Assembly: GCA_963800235.1 (NCBI GenBank)
Contig: CAWDAD010000001.1
Location: 620,001-684,000 of the forward strand
Direction of reading: 5' to 3'
Length of the DNA: 64,000 bases
Source of the DNA: CAVVNP01 sp963800235
GTDB taxonomy: Bacteria > Actinomycetota > Acidimicrobiia > Acidimicrobiales > Iamiaceae
A program made the translations under genes and the position numbers. Under the pieces are notes generated by a model. It was not told the DNA's origin, searched no databases, and saw only the letters and a list, made by a program, of their open reading frames with translations. Below, piece by piece: positions 50,240 to 61,180 of the stretch (position 1 is its first letter; each line of letters opens with the position of its first letter).

Positions 50240-51318
50240 CAGCCCGGCCCGGGGCGCGCCCGCCTGCCGCCGCCGTGGAGGAAGAAGGTGCCGGTGGTGG
50301 CGAACGACGCATCCCAGCCCGAGCCGGCCAGCCGCTCGGCCAGCTCGTCGGGCCGGTGGTACTGCTTCACGATGTCGAAGGTGCGGCCGTCGAGCAGCGC
50401 CCGGCGGGTGACGCCGGGGCCGAGGGGGTCACCGCTGTCGTCGGTGATGGAGTGGGGACCGGCGTTGTCGATCAGGAAGAAGCGTCCGCCGGGGGCCAGG
50501 CACCGCGCCACGAGGTCCCAGAACGGCTCGAAGCGGCTCGGCGGCACGTGGGTCAGCCAGAAGGCGAACACCACCACGTCGTAGCGCTCGCCCGGCTCCC
50601 AGCCGAACAGGTCGGCCTGCTCGAAGGTGACCGGGGCGTGCCCGTCGGGCAGGTTGGCGCGGTTCAGGTCGATGACCTCGGCCGAGGCGTCGACGGCGTG
50701 GAGCCGATCGGCGGTCAGCGACAGCGGGCGGGTCCAGATCCCGGTGCCGCAGGCCAGCTCGAGCACCGAGCCCCGCAGGTCGGCGTCGGCCACGGCCCGG
50801 TCGAGGCGCGCCCGCTCGCGGTCCCACTGGGCCTGGTCGCCGGCGTCGAGGCGGTACCGGCCCTCGCGCCGCCACCACTGCTCGTACTCGGGGGCGCGGG
50901 CCCGGTAGTACGCCTTCTGCTCCTCGATCAGCTCGTCGCCGGTCGGCGGCGGCGCCGTCTCGGGCAGGGTGCGGAGCACGGCGTCGACCCGCTCCCCCTC
51001 CCGCACGGCGGGATCGGGGCGGAACTCGAGCTCGGGCGTCCGCTTCATGCGGGCCTGCCGGGCGATCGCCCGCTGCAGCAGGTAGCGGATCTCGCCCAGG
51101 GCCTCGAGCACCTCGTCGTCGCCCTCGGGACCGACCAGGCTGTCGAACCAGACCCGGGCGTGGCCGAGGTCGGGGTCGCAGTCGACCCCGGTGACGGTGA
51201 CCATGCCCAGCCGGGAGTCGTCGAGGCGCTCGAGCTCCTCGCCCACGATCTCGCGGAGCAGCTCGTTGATGCGCGCCACCCGGGGGTACTGGCGCTGGTT
51301 GGTGCGGGACCGGCTCAC
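50239..51318 (-). CDS. rbfA: RbfA-methyltransferase fusion protein
   Basis: 359 residues in one uninterrupted frame. Residues 1-115 are ribosome-binding factor A (YPRVARINELLREIVGEEL; LGMVTVTGVDCDPDLGHARVW; LLQRAIARQARMKRTPELEF), the 30S late-maturation factor. After a Pro-rich link (116-126), residues 127-359 form a class I SAM methyltransferase (EEQKAYYRARAPEYEQWW; motif I VLELACGTGIWT at 185-196; LAPGGRFFLIDNAGP). RbfA is normally about 120-130 residues and stands alone. GTG 51318 overlaps the DUF503 stop by four bases; the stop overlaps truB. A real fusion would put a methyltransferase at the 30S decoding centre; an error that removed a stop codon is the main alternative in this record. 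Confidence 0.85.
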   Translation of the reverse strand: MSRSRTNQRQYPRVARINELLREIVGEELERLDDSRLGMVTVTGVDCDPDLGHARVWFDSLVGPEGDDEVLEALGEIRYLLQRAIARQARMKRTPELEFRPDPAVREGERVDAVLRTLPETAPPPTGDELIEEQKAYYRARAPEYEQWWRREGRYRLDAGDQAQWDRERARLDRAVADADLRGSVLELACGTGIWTRPLSLTADRLHAVDASAEVIDLNRANLPDGHAPVTFEQADLFGWEPGERYDVVVFAFWLTHVPPSRFEPFWDLVARCLAPGGRFFLIDNAGPHSITDDSGDPLGPGVTRRALLDGRTFDIVKQYHRPDELAERLAGSGWDASFATTGTFFLHGGGRRARPGPG

Positions 51319-51608
51319 GGCTCGTCCTCCGCCCACCGGCGCTCGGTCGCCACCACCTCGACCTCCGGGAACGACCAGACGAAGCGCTCGACCTGGTCGA
51401 TCACGTCCGTGGCGTGGCGGGGTGACCCCGACACGGCCGCGAACCCCAGCGCCGCCCGGTCGAGGGCGTCGGCGTGGGCGACCTCGGCCGACGCCACGCC
51501 GTAGCGGCGCCGGGCGCCCTCGACGATCGGCTTCACGATGGACCGCTTCACCTTCAACGAGCCGACGTCGTCGAGGTGGAGCTCGAACCGGAGGGCGAGC
51601 ACGTGCAT
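51315..51608 (-). CDS. DUF503 (YlxP-like) protein
   Basis: 97 residues, the normal size of YlxP/DUF503 proteins, which stand between infB and rbfA in Gram-positive bacteria. Landmarks: DDVGSLKVKRSIVKPIVEGARRRYGV, AEVAHADALDRAALGFAAVSG, and a C-terminal FPEVEVVATE. The function is not settled, though a ribosome-associated role is suggested by its partners. The rbfA fusion overlaps its stop. Confidence 0.92.
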   Translation of the reverse strand: MHVLALRFELHLDDVGSLKVKRSIVKPIVEGARRRYGVASAEVAHADALDRAALGFAAVSGSPRHATDVIDQVERFVWSFPEVEVVATERRWAEDEP

Positions 51609-51660
51609 GGGACCGGCCAGCCTACGGGTCGCCCGACGGCCCGAGGTCCGAGGAGCCCGC

Positions 51661-54600
51661 TCAGCCGATGGTGCGACCGATGTACTCGCCCGAGGAGATG
51701 AGGGCCACCACGACCTGCTGGTCGGTCTCTCCCGCTGCCACCCGGTAGGCCCAGTAGAACTGCCCGTCCTGGTCGGGTGGCCGCTGCAGCAGGGCCAGGT
51801 AGTAGTCGGTCACCTGGTGGCGGAGGGCTTCGAAGGCCCCGAAGATCTGCTGGGCGACGGCGTAGCGGGGAACGCCGAAGAACAGCTCACCCAGGTAGAA
51901 GTCCTTGCCCGACCGGTCTGGCAGCCGGCCGAGCGCGTCCTGGTACCAGGCGTCGACCAGACGGCCCCCGTCACCGCCGGCCCGGGTCCGCAGGTACTCC
52001 GTGGAGCCGGCCAGCAGGCTCTGGAGGTCGGCCGTGCGCACCCCCCGCGCCAGCTGGGCTGCCCAGTAGCCGAGCCCCCCGGGATCGGGATCCCGCTGCA
52101 GCAGGGCCCGGTACTGCGCCGTGACCTGCCGACGCTCGTACTCGCCGCTCACCACGATGCTCTGCGCGACCGCCGGGAACGGCACGCCTCGGCCGAGCTG
52201 GTCGTTCCAGTAGGCGAGTCCGCCCGGCTCGGGATCGCGGCCGAGCAGATCCCGATACACCTGGGGGACGTAGTCCGGCGGAACGAAGCTCGAACCGCTG
52301 AAGGACACCGAGCGGGGACCCGAACCGTCGTCGGCGGTGATCTCCCAGGTCGCCGACAGCGGCCCGGCTGTGACCGGCGCCAGGTGCACCGTCTCGGTGA
52401 CCGACTGCCCGGGGAGCAGGACGGTGCCCTCGTCGAGCCGGGTGGTGGCCGAGACGCCGATCGCGATGGGTGGCTTCGACTTGGTGATCGTGATCGGGGA
52501 CCCCCCGGAGTTGCCGACCGTGAACGACACGTCGGCCGAGCGGGGCAGCGGGATCGAGACGGGCGGCGGCGTCGAGATCTCGAGATGGCCGGGCGGGGTG
52601 CCGACGCCGCTGATGTCGACGAGGCAGGAGCCCGGAGGCGGAGGCTCGTCCTCGTCCTGGGCGCAGCGGACCTGCCCGTCGGTGTCGACCCGCACCGACG
52701 CCGATGACGGTCCCGTCCGCGCGGGGTCGAAGGCGGCGGTGAACACGACGGACTGGCCCGGAGCGATGGTCGTACCGGGCGCCGGGAGGCCGCTGAAGGT
52801 GAAGGAGGCGTCGCCGTCGGTCGTGACCCCGGTGATGTGGACCGGTTGCGATCCGAAGTCGGTGAGGGTGACCGACTGGGTCGCCGGGGGCCGGGCCGGA
52901 TCGACGGCGACCGGGCCGAAGCTCACCAGCGACGGCGAGGCGGTCAGGTACGGCCCGTCGATCTGACCTTGCGCCGTCACGTTCACGTCGAAGGGCGCCA
53001 AGGAGGTGTCGAGGTGGATGGTGGCCGACACCACCCCCGGCTGCGACGGCGTGAACGACAGGGGGATCGTGACCGTGGATCCGGTGCCGACCGCGGCGGG
53101 CAGGGCACCCGGCCGAGGGACGATCGACGGGTCCGAGCTCGTGACCGACCGCAGGGTGAGGCCCGAGTTGGCCCGCAGCGTCACCGATCCCTGCGATGTG
53201 GTCCCCACCGTGGTCGTGGACACCGACGTCGACAGCACGCTGAACGGGCTGTTCACCGGCGAGCCGAAGATCCGGATGTGCCCGTCGAGGGTTCCCACGA
53301 ACACGCGACCGCCCGACGCCGTGGGGATGGCGAACTTGGAGCCGGGCCCGATCGACCAGCGCCCGAGGAGCCGCAGATCACCGTTGACCGGCCGGGCGTC
53401 GTAGGCGCGCAGCTCACCCGGTCCGTTCGGAAGGACGTTGGTGACCCAGACGACGCCGGATCCCGACCGCAGCCCGTCGGAGGTGACGACCACGCCACCC
53501 GACGCGAACTCGAACGGGGTGGGCATCCCGGGGGTGTCCTGGGCGAAGCCGTCGAGCTTCAGCGACGGCGTGCCGTTGCCGTCGAGGCCGTACTTGTAGG
53601 CCAGCAACCGCCCCGCCACCGGGAAGCCGCCACGGGCGCCGGTGCTGGCGAGCACATACACGTAGCCGCCGTCGCCCGGCCAGACCCCGGGCTTCGACCA
53701 GGTGCCGCCGTCGGGTCCGAGGCGACCGACGACCCGATCGCTCTGGCCGGGCCCCTGCCGGTACCCGCCGAGGTCGTCACGGTTGAGCAGGTAGAGGTAT
53801 CCCTCCTTGCCGATCTGCACCTGCAGGTGGGGGATGCCGGCGGTGCCGAAGAGCGGGGTGCCCTGGTAGCTGGTCGGGAGACCCACGGGGGCGCCCGACC
53901 CCAGATCGCCGTCGTAGCCGTTCAGCGTCGGAGCGTCGTAGGGCATGAAGAAGTCGGTGGCGCGCAGGGTGCCGTCGGGCTGGACCGACAGCCGGACGAC
54001 CGACTGGCCGAGCGCCCCCGGTGGCGAGGAGCCGGCCGTCGGGCCGGACGGGAGACGACCGTTCCCGGTGGTCAGCAGCAACTGGCCCGGACCGTCGGAC
54101 ACGAGGGCGCCCCCCGACTGCCAGACCCCGCCCCCGGGGTTCTTCCCCTGCCCGGCCTCGGAGGTCCACCGGGCGGTGATCTGGCCGGCGCGGCCGCTGC
54201 CGACGCCGCCGACCCCGAACACCCATCCCTGGAACGCGTCCTGGCGGAAGTAGTCGCAGTGGCCCCCGAACCCGATGTAGACGGTTCCGTCGACGAGGAC
54301 GAGGCCGACCCGCTGGAGCAGCGAGTTCGACGACGCCACGCCGAAGATCGACGACGGGTCGTTGTCGGCTGGTCCGCCGATGGTCACCGGGAATCCGGCG
54401 CGCTCGGCACCCGTCGCCACATCGACGGCGTGGAGCTGCTGCTGGGTGTCGCCGGCGAAGCCGTTGACGTAGCTCTTGGCGACGAAGTAGGCGGTGCCCG
54501 TCGCCTGGTCGATGACCGGCGTGCCGGTGATGCCGACGTGAGGTGCGAGGTCGGCGCACCCGATGTCGGCGGCGTTGAACGGGGTGCCGACGCTGCGGCT

Positions 54601-54924
54601 CCAGCGGATGGCGCCGGTCTGCACGTCGATGCCGTAGGCGTGATCCTCCTCGGTGACCGCCAGGAGCGTGCCACCGCTCACCACCGGCTGGGCGTACACC
54701 TGGCCGCCGTCGGGGAGCCGGACGTCGCCGAGCTGGCCGAAGGTCCCACCGCCGACGACCTGCGGGCTCAGGTTCGGCTGATCCGGATACCAGCCGGAGC
54801 TCAGCTGGTCGCTCGCGTAGGTGCCGGCATCGGCGAGCGCCGACGGCGGCCCGGCGACCAGGGAGGTGGCGACGAGCACCAGCGCCACCACGACCCGCCG
54901 CAACCCTCCCGACGCGGTCGCCAT
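51661..54924 (-). CDS. Large secreted protein: propeller, Ig-like/HYDIN segments and DUF4214 repeats
   Basis: 1087 residues. A Sec signal peptide covers about 1-32 (RRVVVALVLVATSLVAGPPSALA). Residues 40-560 look like a PQQ/WD-type beta-propeller: repeated blocks such as YGIDVQTGAIRWSRSVGTPF, TTGNGRLP, GYLYLLNRDDLGG. Residues 560-870 hold beta-rich choice-of-anchor/ASPM-type units (TSSDPSIVPR; VSFGPVAVDPARPPATQSVTL). Residues 890-1087 contain four DUF4214 units (VYRDLLGRDPEPGGLAYW; YRALLQRDPDPGGLGYW; YQDALGRLPDRSGKDFYL; YLALLQRPPDQDGQFYW). No transmembrane helix follows. DUF4214 occurs in cell-surface and phycobilisome-linker-like contexts; function here is unknown. ATG 54924 has AGGGAGG upstream. 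It interrupts the infB-DUF503-rbfA order. Confidence 0.88.
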   Translation of the reverse strand: MATASGGLRRVVVALVLVATSLVAGPPSALADAGTYASDQLSSGWYPDQPNLSPQVVGGGTFGQLGDVRLPDGGQVYAQPVVSGGTLLAVTEEDHAYGIDVQTGAIRWSRSVGTPFNAADIGCADLAPHVGITGTPVIDQATGTAYFVAKSYVNGFAGDTQQQLHAVDVATGAERAGFPVTIGGPADNDPSSIFGVASSNSLLQRVGLVLVDGTVYIGFGGHCDYFRQDAFQGWVFGVGGVGSGRAGQITARWTSEAGQGKNPGGGVWQSGGALVSDGPGQLLLTTGNGRLPSGPTAGSSPPGALGQSVVRLSVQPDGTLRATDFFMPYDAPTLNGYDGDLGSGAPVGLPTSYQGTPLFGTAGIPHLQVQIGKEGYLYLLNRDDLGGYRQGPGQSDRVVGRLGPDGGTWSKPGVWPGDGGYVYVLASTGARGGFPVAGRLLAYKYGLDGNGTPSLKLDGFAQDTPGMPTPFEFASGGVVVTSDGLRSGSGVVWVTNVLPNGPGELRAYDARPVNGDLRLLGRWSIGPGSKFAIPTASGGRVFVGTLDGHIRIFGSPVNSPFSVLSTSVSTTTVGTTSQGSVTLRANSGLTLRSVTSSDPSIVPRPGALPAAVGTGSTVTIPLSFTPSQPGVVSATIHLDTSLAPFDVNVTAQGQIDGPYLTASPSLVSFGPVAVDPARPPATQSVTLTDFGSQPVHITGVTTDGDASFTFSGLPAPGTTIAPGQSVVFTAAFDPARTGPSSASVRVDTDGQVRCAQDEDEPPPPGSCLVDISGVGTPPGHLEISTPPPVSIPLPRSADVSFTVGNSGGSPITITKSKPPIAIGVSATTRLDEGTVLLPGQSVTETVHLAPVTAGPLSATWEITADDGSGPRSVSFSGSSFVPPDYVPQVYRDLLGRDPEPGGLAYWNDQLGRGVPFPAVAQSIVVSGEYERRQVTAQYRALLQRDPDPGGLGYWAAQLARGVRTADLQSLLAGSTEYLRTRAGGDGGRLVDAWYQDALGRLPDRSGKDFYLGELFFGVPRYAVAQQIFGAFEALRHQVTDYYLALLQRPPDQDGQFYWAYRVAAGETDQQVVVALISSGEYIGRTIG

Positions 54925-54971
54925 GCTCCTCCCTCGGTCCGGCTGCGACCGCAGGCCGGACCACTGCGCCC

Positions 54972-57943
<2,972 letters not shown>

Positions 57944-58042
57944 GTGGTTCCTTCGGGTTTCCTCTAGGCGATCAGATGTGGCGACGCCTCGCCGAGACGG
58001 ACCATCGAGTCTCGCGCGGGGGGTCGGGGTGGGTCGAAGCGA

Positions 58043-58369
58043 TCAGAGCGCCCGGTCGGGACCGGGTGGGCACCGAACGATCCGGCGGAGGCCGTCGAGG
58101 TCGACCGACACCGGCGCTCGGAGCGCCCGGACCACCGCTCGGGACCTGACCGCCAGCACGAGGCAGCGATCGGAGTCCCGGCACAGCCAAGCTCCTCGTC
58201 CGCCCAGTGTACGGCCCGACACGAGCGATCCGTCCGGCCCGAGGGCGAGGCGGACCAGCTCGGACGCGTCGGCCGTCCGGCGGCAGCCGATGCAGGTGCG
58301 ATCAGGCGTCGCCCGCCCCGGGTGCCGTGGGATCGCCCGACGCCGCGGCCGATCCGGCCGGCTCGTCAC
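58043..58369 (-). CDS. YlxR (DUF448) family protein
   Basis: 108 residues from GTG 58369, the only usable start, which overlaps the nusA end by 68 bases. The YlxR core is clear: PDRTCIGCRRTADASELVRLAL, GRTLGGRGAWLCRD, AVVRALRAPV. The first 25 residues lie in the overlap and may not be conserved. YlxR proteins stand between nusA and infB and bind nucleic acid; in Gram-positive bacteria a link to RNase P and gene expression has been proposed. Confidence 0.9.
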   Translation of the reverse strand: MTSRPDRPRRRAIPRHPGRATPDRTCIGCRRTADASELVRLALGPDGSLVSGRTLGGRGAWLCRDSDRCLVLAVRSRAVVRALRAPVSVDLDGLRRIVRCPPGPDRAL

Positions 58370-59606
58370 CGACGGCGTCGTCGGTGCTCGCCGCCTCGTC
58401 AGTGGACACCGCCTCGTCGGTGGACGCGTCGTCGCCGGACGGGGCCTGCTCGTCGGCCGACGACTCGCCGTCGTCGTCGTCGTCCTCCGTCGCCCGGGTC
58501 TGCCACTCCTCGGCGGTCAGGGCCTCGCTGCCGTCGGCCGGCTGCCACATCTGCTCGCCGGTCTCGGGGTTCACGATCCACTCCCCCTGTGCCCAGTCGT
58601 CGCTGGCGTAGGCCTCCTCCTCGGCGAGCTGGGTCTCGCTCTTGATGTCGACGCGCCACCCGGTGAGCCGGGCCGCCAGGCGGGCGTTCTGGCCCTCCTT
58701 CCCGATGGCCAGCGAGAGCTGGTAGTCGGGGACGATGACGTCGGCGGTGCCGGTGTCCTCGTTGATGCGGACCTCCTTCACCTTGGCCGGCGAGAGGGCC
58801 TTGGCCACGAAGTCGGGGAGGTTCTCGGAGAAGGGGACGATGTCGATCTTCTCGCCGGCCAGCTCGGTGACGACCATGCGCACCCGCGCCCCCCGGGCGC
58901 CGACGCACGCGCCGACCGGGTCGACGTGGGCGTCGTTGGACCAGACGGCGATCTTGGTGCGGTGGCCGGGCTCTCGGGCGCAGGCCTTGATCTCGACCAC
59001 GCCGTCGGCGATCTCGGGCACCTCGAGCTCGAACAGGCGCTTGATCAGCCCGGGGTGGGTGCGGCTGACCACGATCTGGGGGCCCTTGGCGGTCTTGCGG
59101 ACCTCGACGATGTAGGCCTTGAGGCGGCTGTTCGGCGCCGGCCGCTCGTAGGGGACCTGCTCGGCCTGGGGCAGCAGGGCCTCGACCCGGCCCAGGTCGA
59201 GCAGGGTGTAGCGGGAGTCGGTCTGCTGGATGATGCCGGTGACGATGTCGCCCTCGCGCCCCGCGTACTCCTCGTACTTCATCTCCCGGTCGACCTCGCG
59301 GAGTCGCTGCATCATCACCTGGCGGAAGGCCTGGGCGGCGATGCGACCGAGCTGGTCCTGGGGCGGGGTGACGTCGACCTCGGGGCCGGTGGGCAGGCCG
59401 TCGAGGTCGAGCTCGCGGGCGTTGATCTGGATGGCGAGGGTGTCGCGGTCGATGCTCGCCCAGTACTCGTGGAACTCGTCGCCGAGGCTCTTGCGGTAGG
59501 CCGACTCCATCGCGTCGACCAGGGCGCCGAGCAGCACGTCGAGGGAGATGCCGCGGTCGACCGCCAGCGACTCGAGCGCCTCCATCATGTCCAGGTTCTG
59601 GGTCAT
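58302..59606 (-). CDS. nusA: Transcription termination/antitermination protein NusA
   Basis: 434 residues. N-domain (ALESLAVDRGISLDVLLGALVDAME), S1 domain (REGDIVTGIIQQTDSRYTLLDLG), two KH domains (IVVSRTHPGLIKRLFELEVPEI; VVEIKACAREPGHRTKIAV; LSLAIGKEGQNARLAARLTGW). It pauses RNA polymerase and helps rRNA antitermination. After residue 345 follows an acidic, Ser/Asp/Glu-rich tail of about 90 residues containing a small Trp-rich part (WIVNPETGEQMWQPAD), longer than in most actinobacteria. ATG 59606 overlaps the rimP stop by four bases; the 3' end overlaps ylxR. Confidence 0.95.
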   Translation of the reverse strand: MTQNLDMMEALESLAVDRGISLDVLLGALVDAMESAYRKSLGDEFHEYWASIDRDTLAIQINARELDLDGLPTGPEVDVTPPQDQLGRIAAQAFRQVMMQRLREVDREMKYEEYAGREGDIVTGIIQQTDSRYTLLDLGRVEALLPQAEQVPYERPAPNSRLKAYIVEVRKTAKGPQIVVSRTHPGLIKRLFELEVPEIADGVVEIKACAREPGHRTKIAVWSNDAHVDPVGACVGARGARVRMVVTELAGEKIDIVPFSENLPDFVAKALSPAKVKEVRINEDTGTADVIVPDYQLSLAIGKEGQNARLAARLTGWRVDIKSETQLAEEEAYASDDWAQGEWIVNPETGEQMWQPADGSEALTAEEWQTRATEDDDDDGESSADEQAPSGDDASTDEAVSTDEAASTDDAVGDEPAGSAAASGDPTAPGAGDA

Positions 59607-60178
59607 GGCCGTGCTGCCTTCTTCCTCGTCGTGGGATCGGTGCGTCGGGCGTCCCGCCGGGCGGCCCTCCCCGGCTTGGCCTTGCCCGGCTTGGCCGCGC
59701 CCGGCTTCGCCTTGCCCGGCTTGGGCGCCGGACCCCAGTCGAAGACGGTGCGCGCCCGCTCGATCTCCTCGTAGGCGAGCCGACGGTCGGTGCCGCCGCC
59801 GGCCGGGGCCACGACCACGCCGTCGTCGTCGGCCTGGGTCAGGAGGCCGGTGACCCGGCGCTCGCCCTCGGTGCCGGGCACGGTCTTGACCGTGATCTGC
59901 TCACCGACCGCCCGGCGGAAGTGGTCGGGGCGGCGCAGCTTGCGCTCGAGGCCGGGGCTGCTGACCTCGAGGGTGTAGGAGCCGTCGATGGGGTCGTGCT
60001 CGTCGAGGCAGCGCGAGACGGCACGGGTCGCCGCGGCGAGGGCGTCGAGGCCGAGCCCGCCGGTCCGGTCGATGGTGATGGTCAGCACCGTGCCGGCCAG
60101 CTCGACGTCGACCACCTCCGTGCCGGAGGCGGCCAGGAGCGGGGTGACCAGATCGCTGACCTGATCGGCGGTGCTCAC
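59603..60178 (-). CDS. rimP: Ribosome maturation factor RimP
   Basis: 191 residues. RimP helps early 30S assembly. The conserved core has EVVDVELAGTVLTITIDRTGG, RAVSRCLDEHDPIDGSYTLEVSSPGLERKLRR and GEQITVKTV. The C-terminus is a basic KPGKAKPG repeat tail (about 35 residues) likely to bind RNA. GTG 60178 is chosen for its strong GGAGAGGAGG ribosome-binding site 5-6 bases upstream. It is the first gene of the nusA-infB series and overlaps nusA by four bases; upstream is a hairpin with a T-run in the leader. Confidence 0.95.
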   Translation of the reverse strand: MSTADQVSDLVTPLLAASGTEVVDVELAGTVLTITIDRTGGLGLDALAAATRAVSRCLDEHDPIDGSYTLEVSSPGLERKLRRPDHFRRAVGEQITVKTVPGTEGERRVTGLLTQADDDGVVVAPAGGGTDRRLAYEEIERARTVFDWGPAPKPGKAKPGAAKPGKAKPGRAARRDARRTDPTTRKKAARP

Positions 60179-60297
60179 GGTGGCCTCCTCTCCGGTGCTC
60201 GGGTTCCTGGTCGTGTCGGTGGGTCGGTGTCGGACGTCGGGATGTCGGTGCTCGGACCGGCCGCCGGGGGGCGGCGACCGGACGCTGATCATGGAAA

Positions 60298-60320
60298 AGG
60301 CGTGGGCTCGGCCCACGCCT
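60298..60320 (-). terminator. Attenuator-like hairpin in the rimP-nusA leader
   Basis: AGGCGTGGGC and GCCCACGCCT pair perfectly around a 3-base loop; on the minus strand the stem is followed by TTTTCC. It is the only stem plus T-run I found in the window, and it lies between a TATAGT box (60344-60349) and rimP. Confidence 0.55.
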
Positions 60321-60343
60321 GCCACCCAGCGGATGGGGTGTCG

Positions 60344-60349
60344 ACTATA
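60344..60349 (-). promoter_or_regulatory. Likely -10 box of the rimP-nusA-infB operon
   Basis: TATAGT on the minus strand, with start expected near 60337, about 17 bases before the hairpin. No good -35. Confidence 0.4.
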
Positions 60350-60403
60350 GCCGAGGCGGGTCCGCAGCGGCAGCCGAGGGGGTCCGCGACGGCGGGCGGG
60401 CCG

Positions 60404-60409
60404 TACCAT
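60404..60409 (+). promoter_or_regulatory. -10 box for leaderless menG
   Basis: TACCAT, 6 bases before GTG 60416. Confidence 0.5.
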
Positions 60410-60415
60410 CGGCCC

Positions 60416-61180
60416 GTGCCCTCGCCCCCCGTCGTGACCGGTGACCTGCCCGATGCCGACCACCTGCCGACCGGCGAGGCCAAGGCCCGGGCGGTGCGTG
60501 CCATGTTCGACACCATCGCCCCGCGGTACGACCTGGTGAACCGCATCATGACGTTCCGCCTCGACGTGCGCTGGCGCCGCCGGGCGGTGGCGTCGCTCGG
60601 CCTCTCCCCCGGCGAGTCGGTGGTCGACCTGGCGTGCGGCACCGGCGACCTGTGCCGGGAGCTCTCCGACGCCGGGCTGCGGCCGATCGGCGTCGACCTC
60701 TCCTTCGGCATGCTCGCCGCCGCCCGGACCGACGCAGCCCTGGTGCACGGCGACGTGCTCGACCTCCCGTTGGCCGACGGTTCGGTGGGCGGCGCCACCT
60801 GCGGGTTCGCGCTCCGGAACCTGGTCGACCTGGCGCCCTGCTTCGCCGAGCTGGCCCGGGTCCTCCGACCCGGCGGTCGCGTCGCCCTGCTCGAGGTGGC
60901 GGAGCCGCCCAACCCGCTGCTCCGCCGTGGCCACCGCATCTACTTCGGGTCGATCGTGCCCCGGATCGGCGCGCTGCTCTCCGACCCCGCCGCCTACCGC
61001 TACCTGCCCCGGTCGGTCGCCTACCTGCCGCCCACGGCGGAGCTGCTCGGATCGTTGGCCGACGCCGGCTTCGACGACGTGCGGCGCGACCTGCTCTCGG
61101 GGGGCATCGCCCAGCTGGTGACCGCCACCCGGCGAGGGGCCCCCGATGGCCGGGCCGGCGGGGTGGGAGCCGACCGATGA
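60416..61180 (+). CDS. menG: Demethylmenaquinone methyltransferase (UbiE/MenG)
   Basis: 254 residues, SAM methyltransferase for the last step of menaquinone synthesis. UbiE signatures: MFDTIAPRYDLVNRIMTFRLD at the N-terminus, motif I VVDLACGTGDLC, ATCGFALRNLVD, LEVAEPPNPLLRRGHRIYF and the C-terminal LSGGIAQLVTATR. GTG 60416 has TACCAT 6 bases upstream and no ribosome-binding site. The stop overlaps the menF start (ATGA), so the two are coupled. The longer open frame upstream reads through the rimP leader. Confidence 0.94.
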   Translation: MPSPPVVTGDLPDADHLPTGEAKARAVRAMFDTIAPRYDLVNRIMTFRLDVRWRRRAVASLGLSPGESVVDLACGTGDLCRELSDAGLRPIGVDLSFGMLAAARTDAALVHGDVLDLPLADGSVGGATCGFALRNLVDLAPCFAELARVLRPGGRVALLEVAEPPNPLLRRGHRIYFGSIVPRIGALLSDPAAYRYLPRSVAYLPPTAELLGSLADAGFDDVRRDLLSGGIAQLVTATRRGAPDGRAGGVGADR

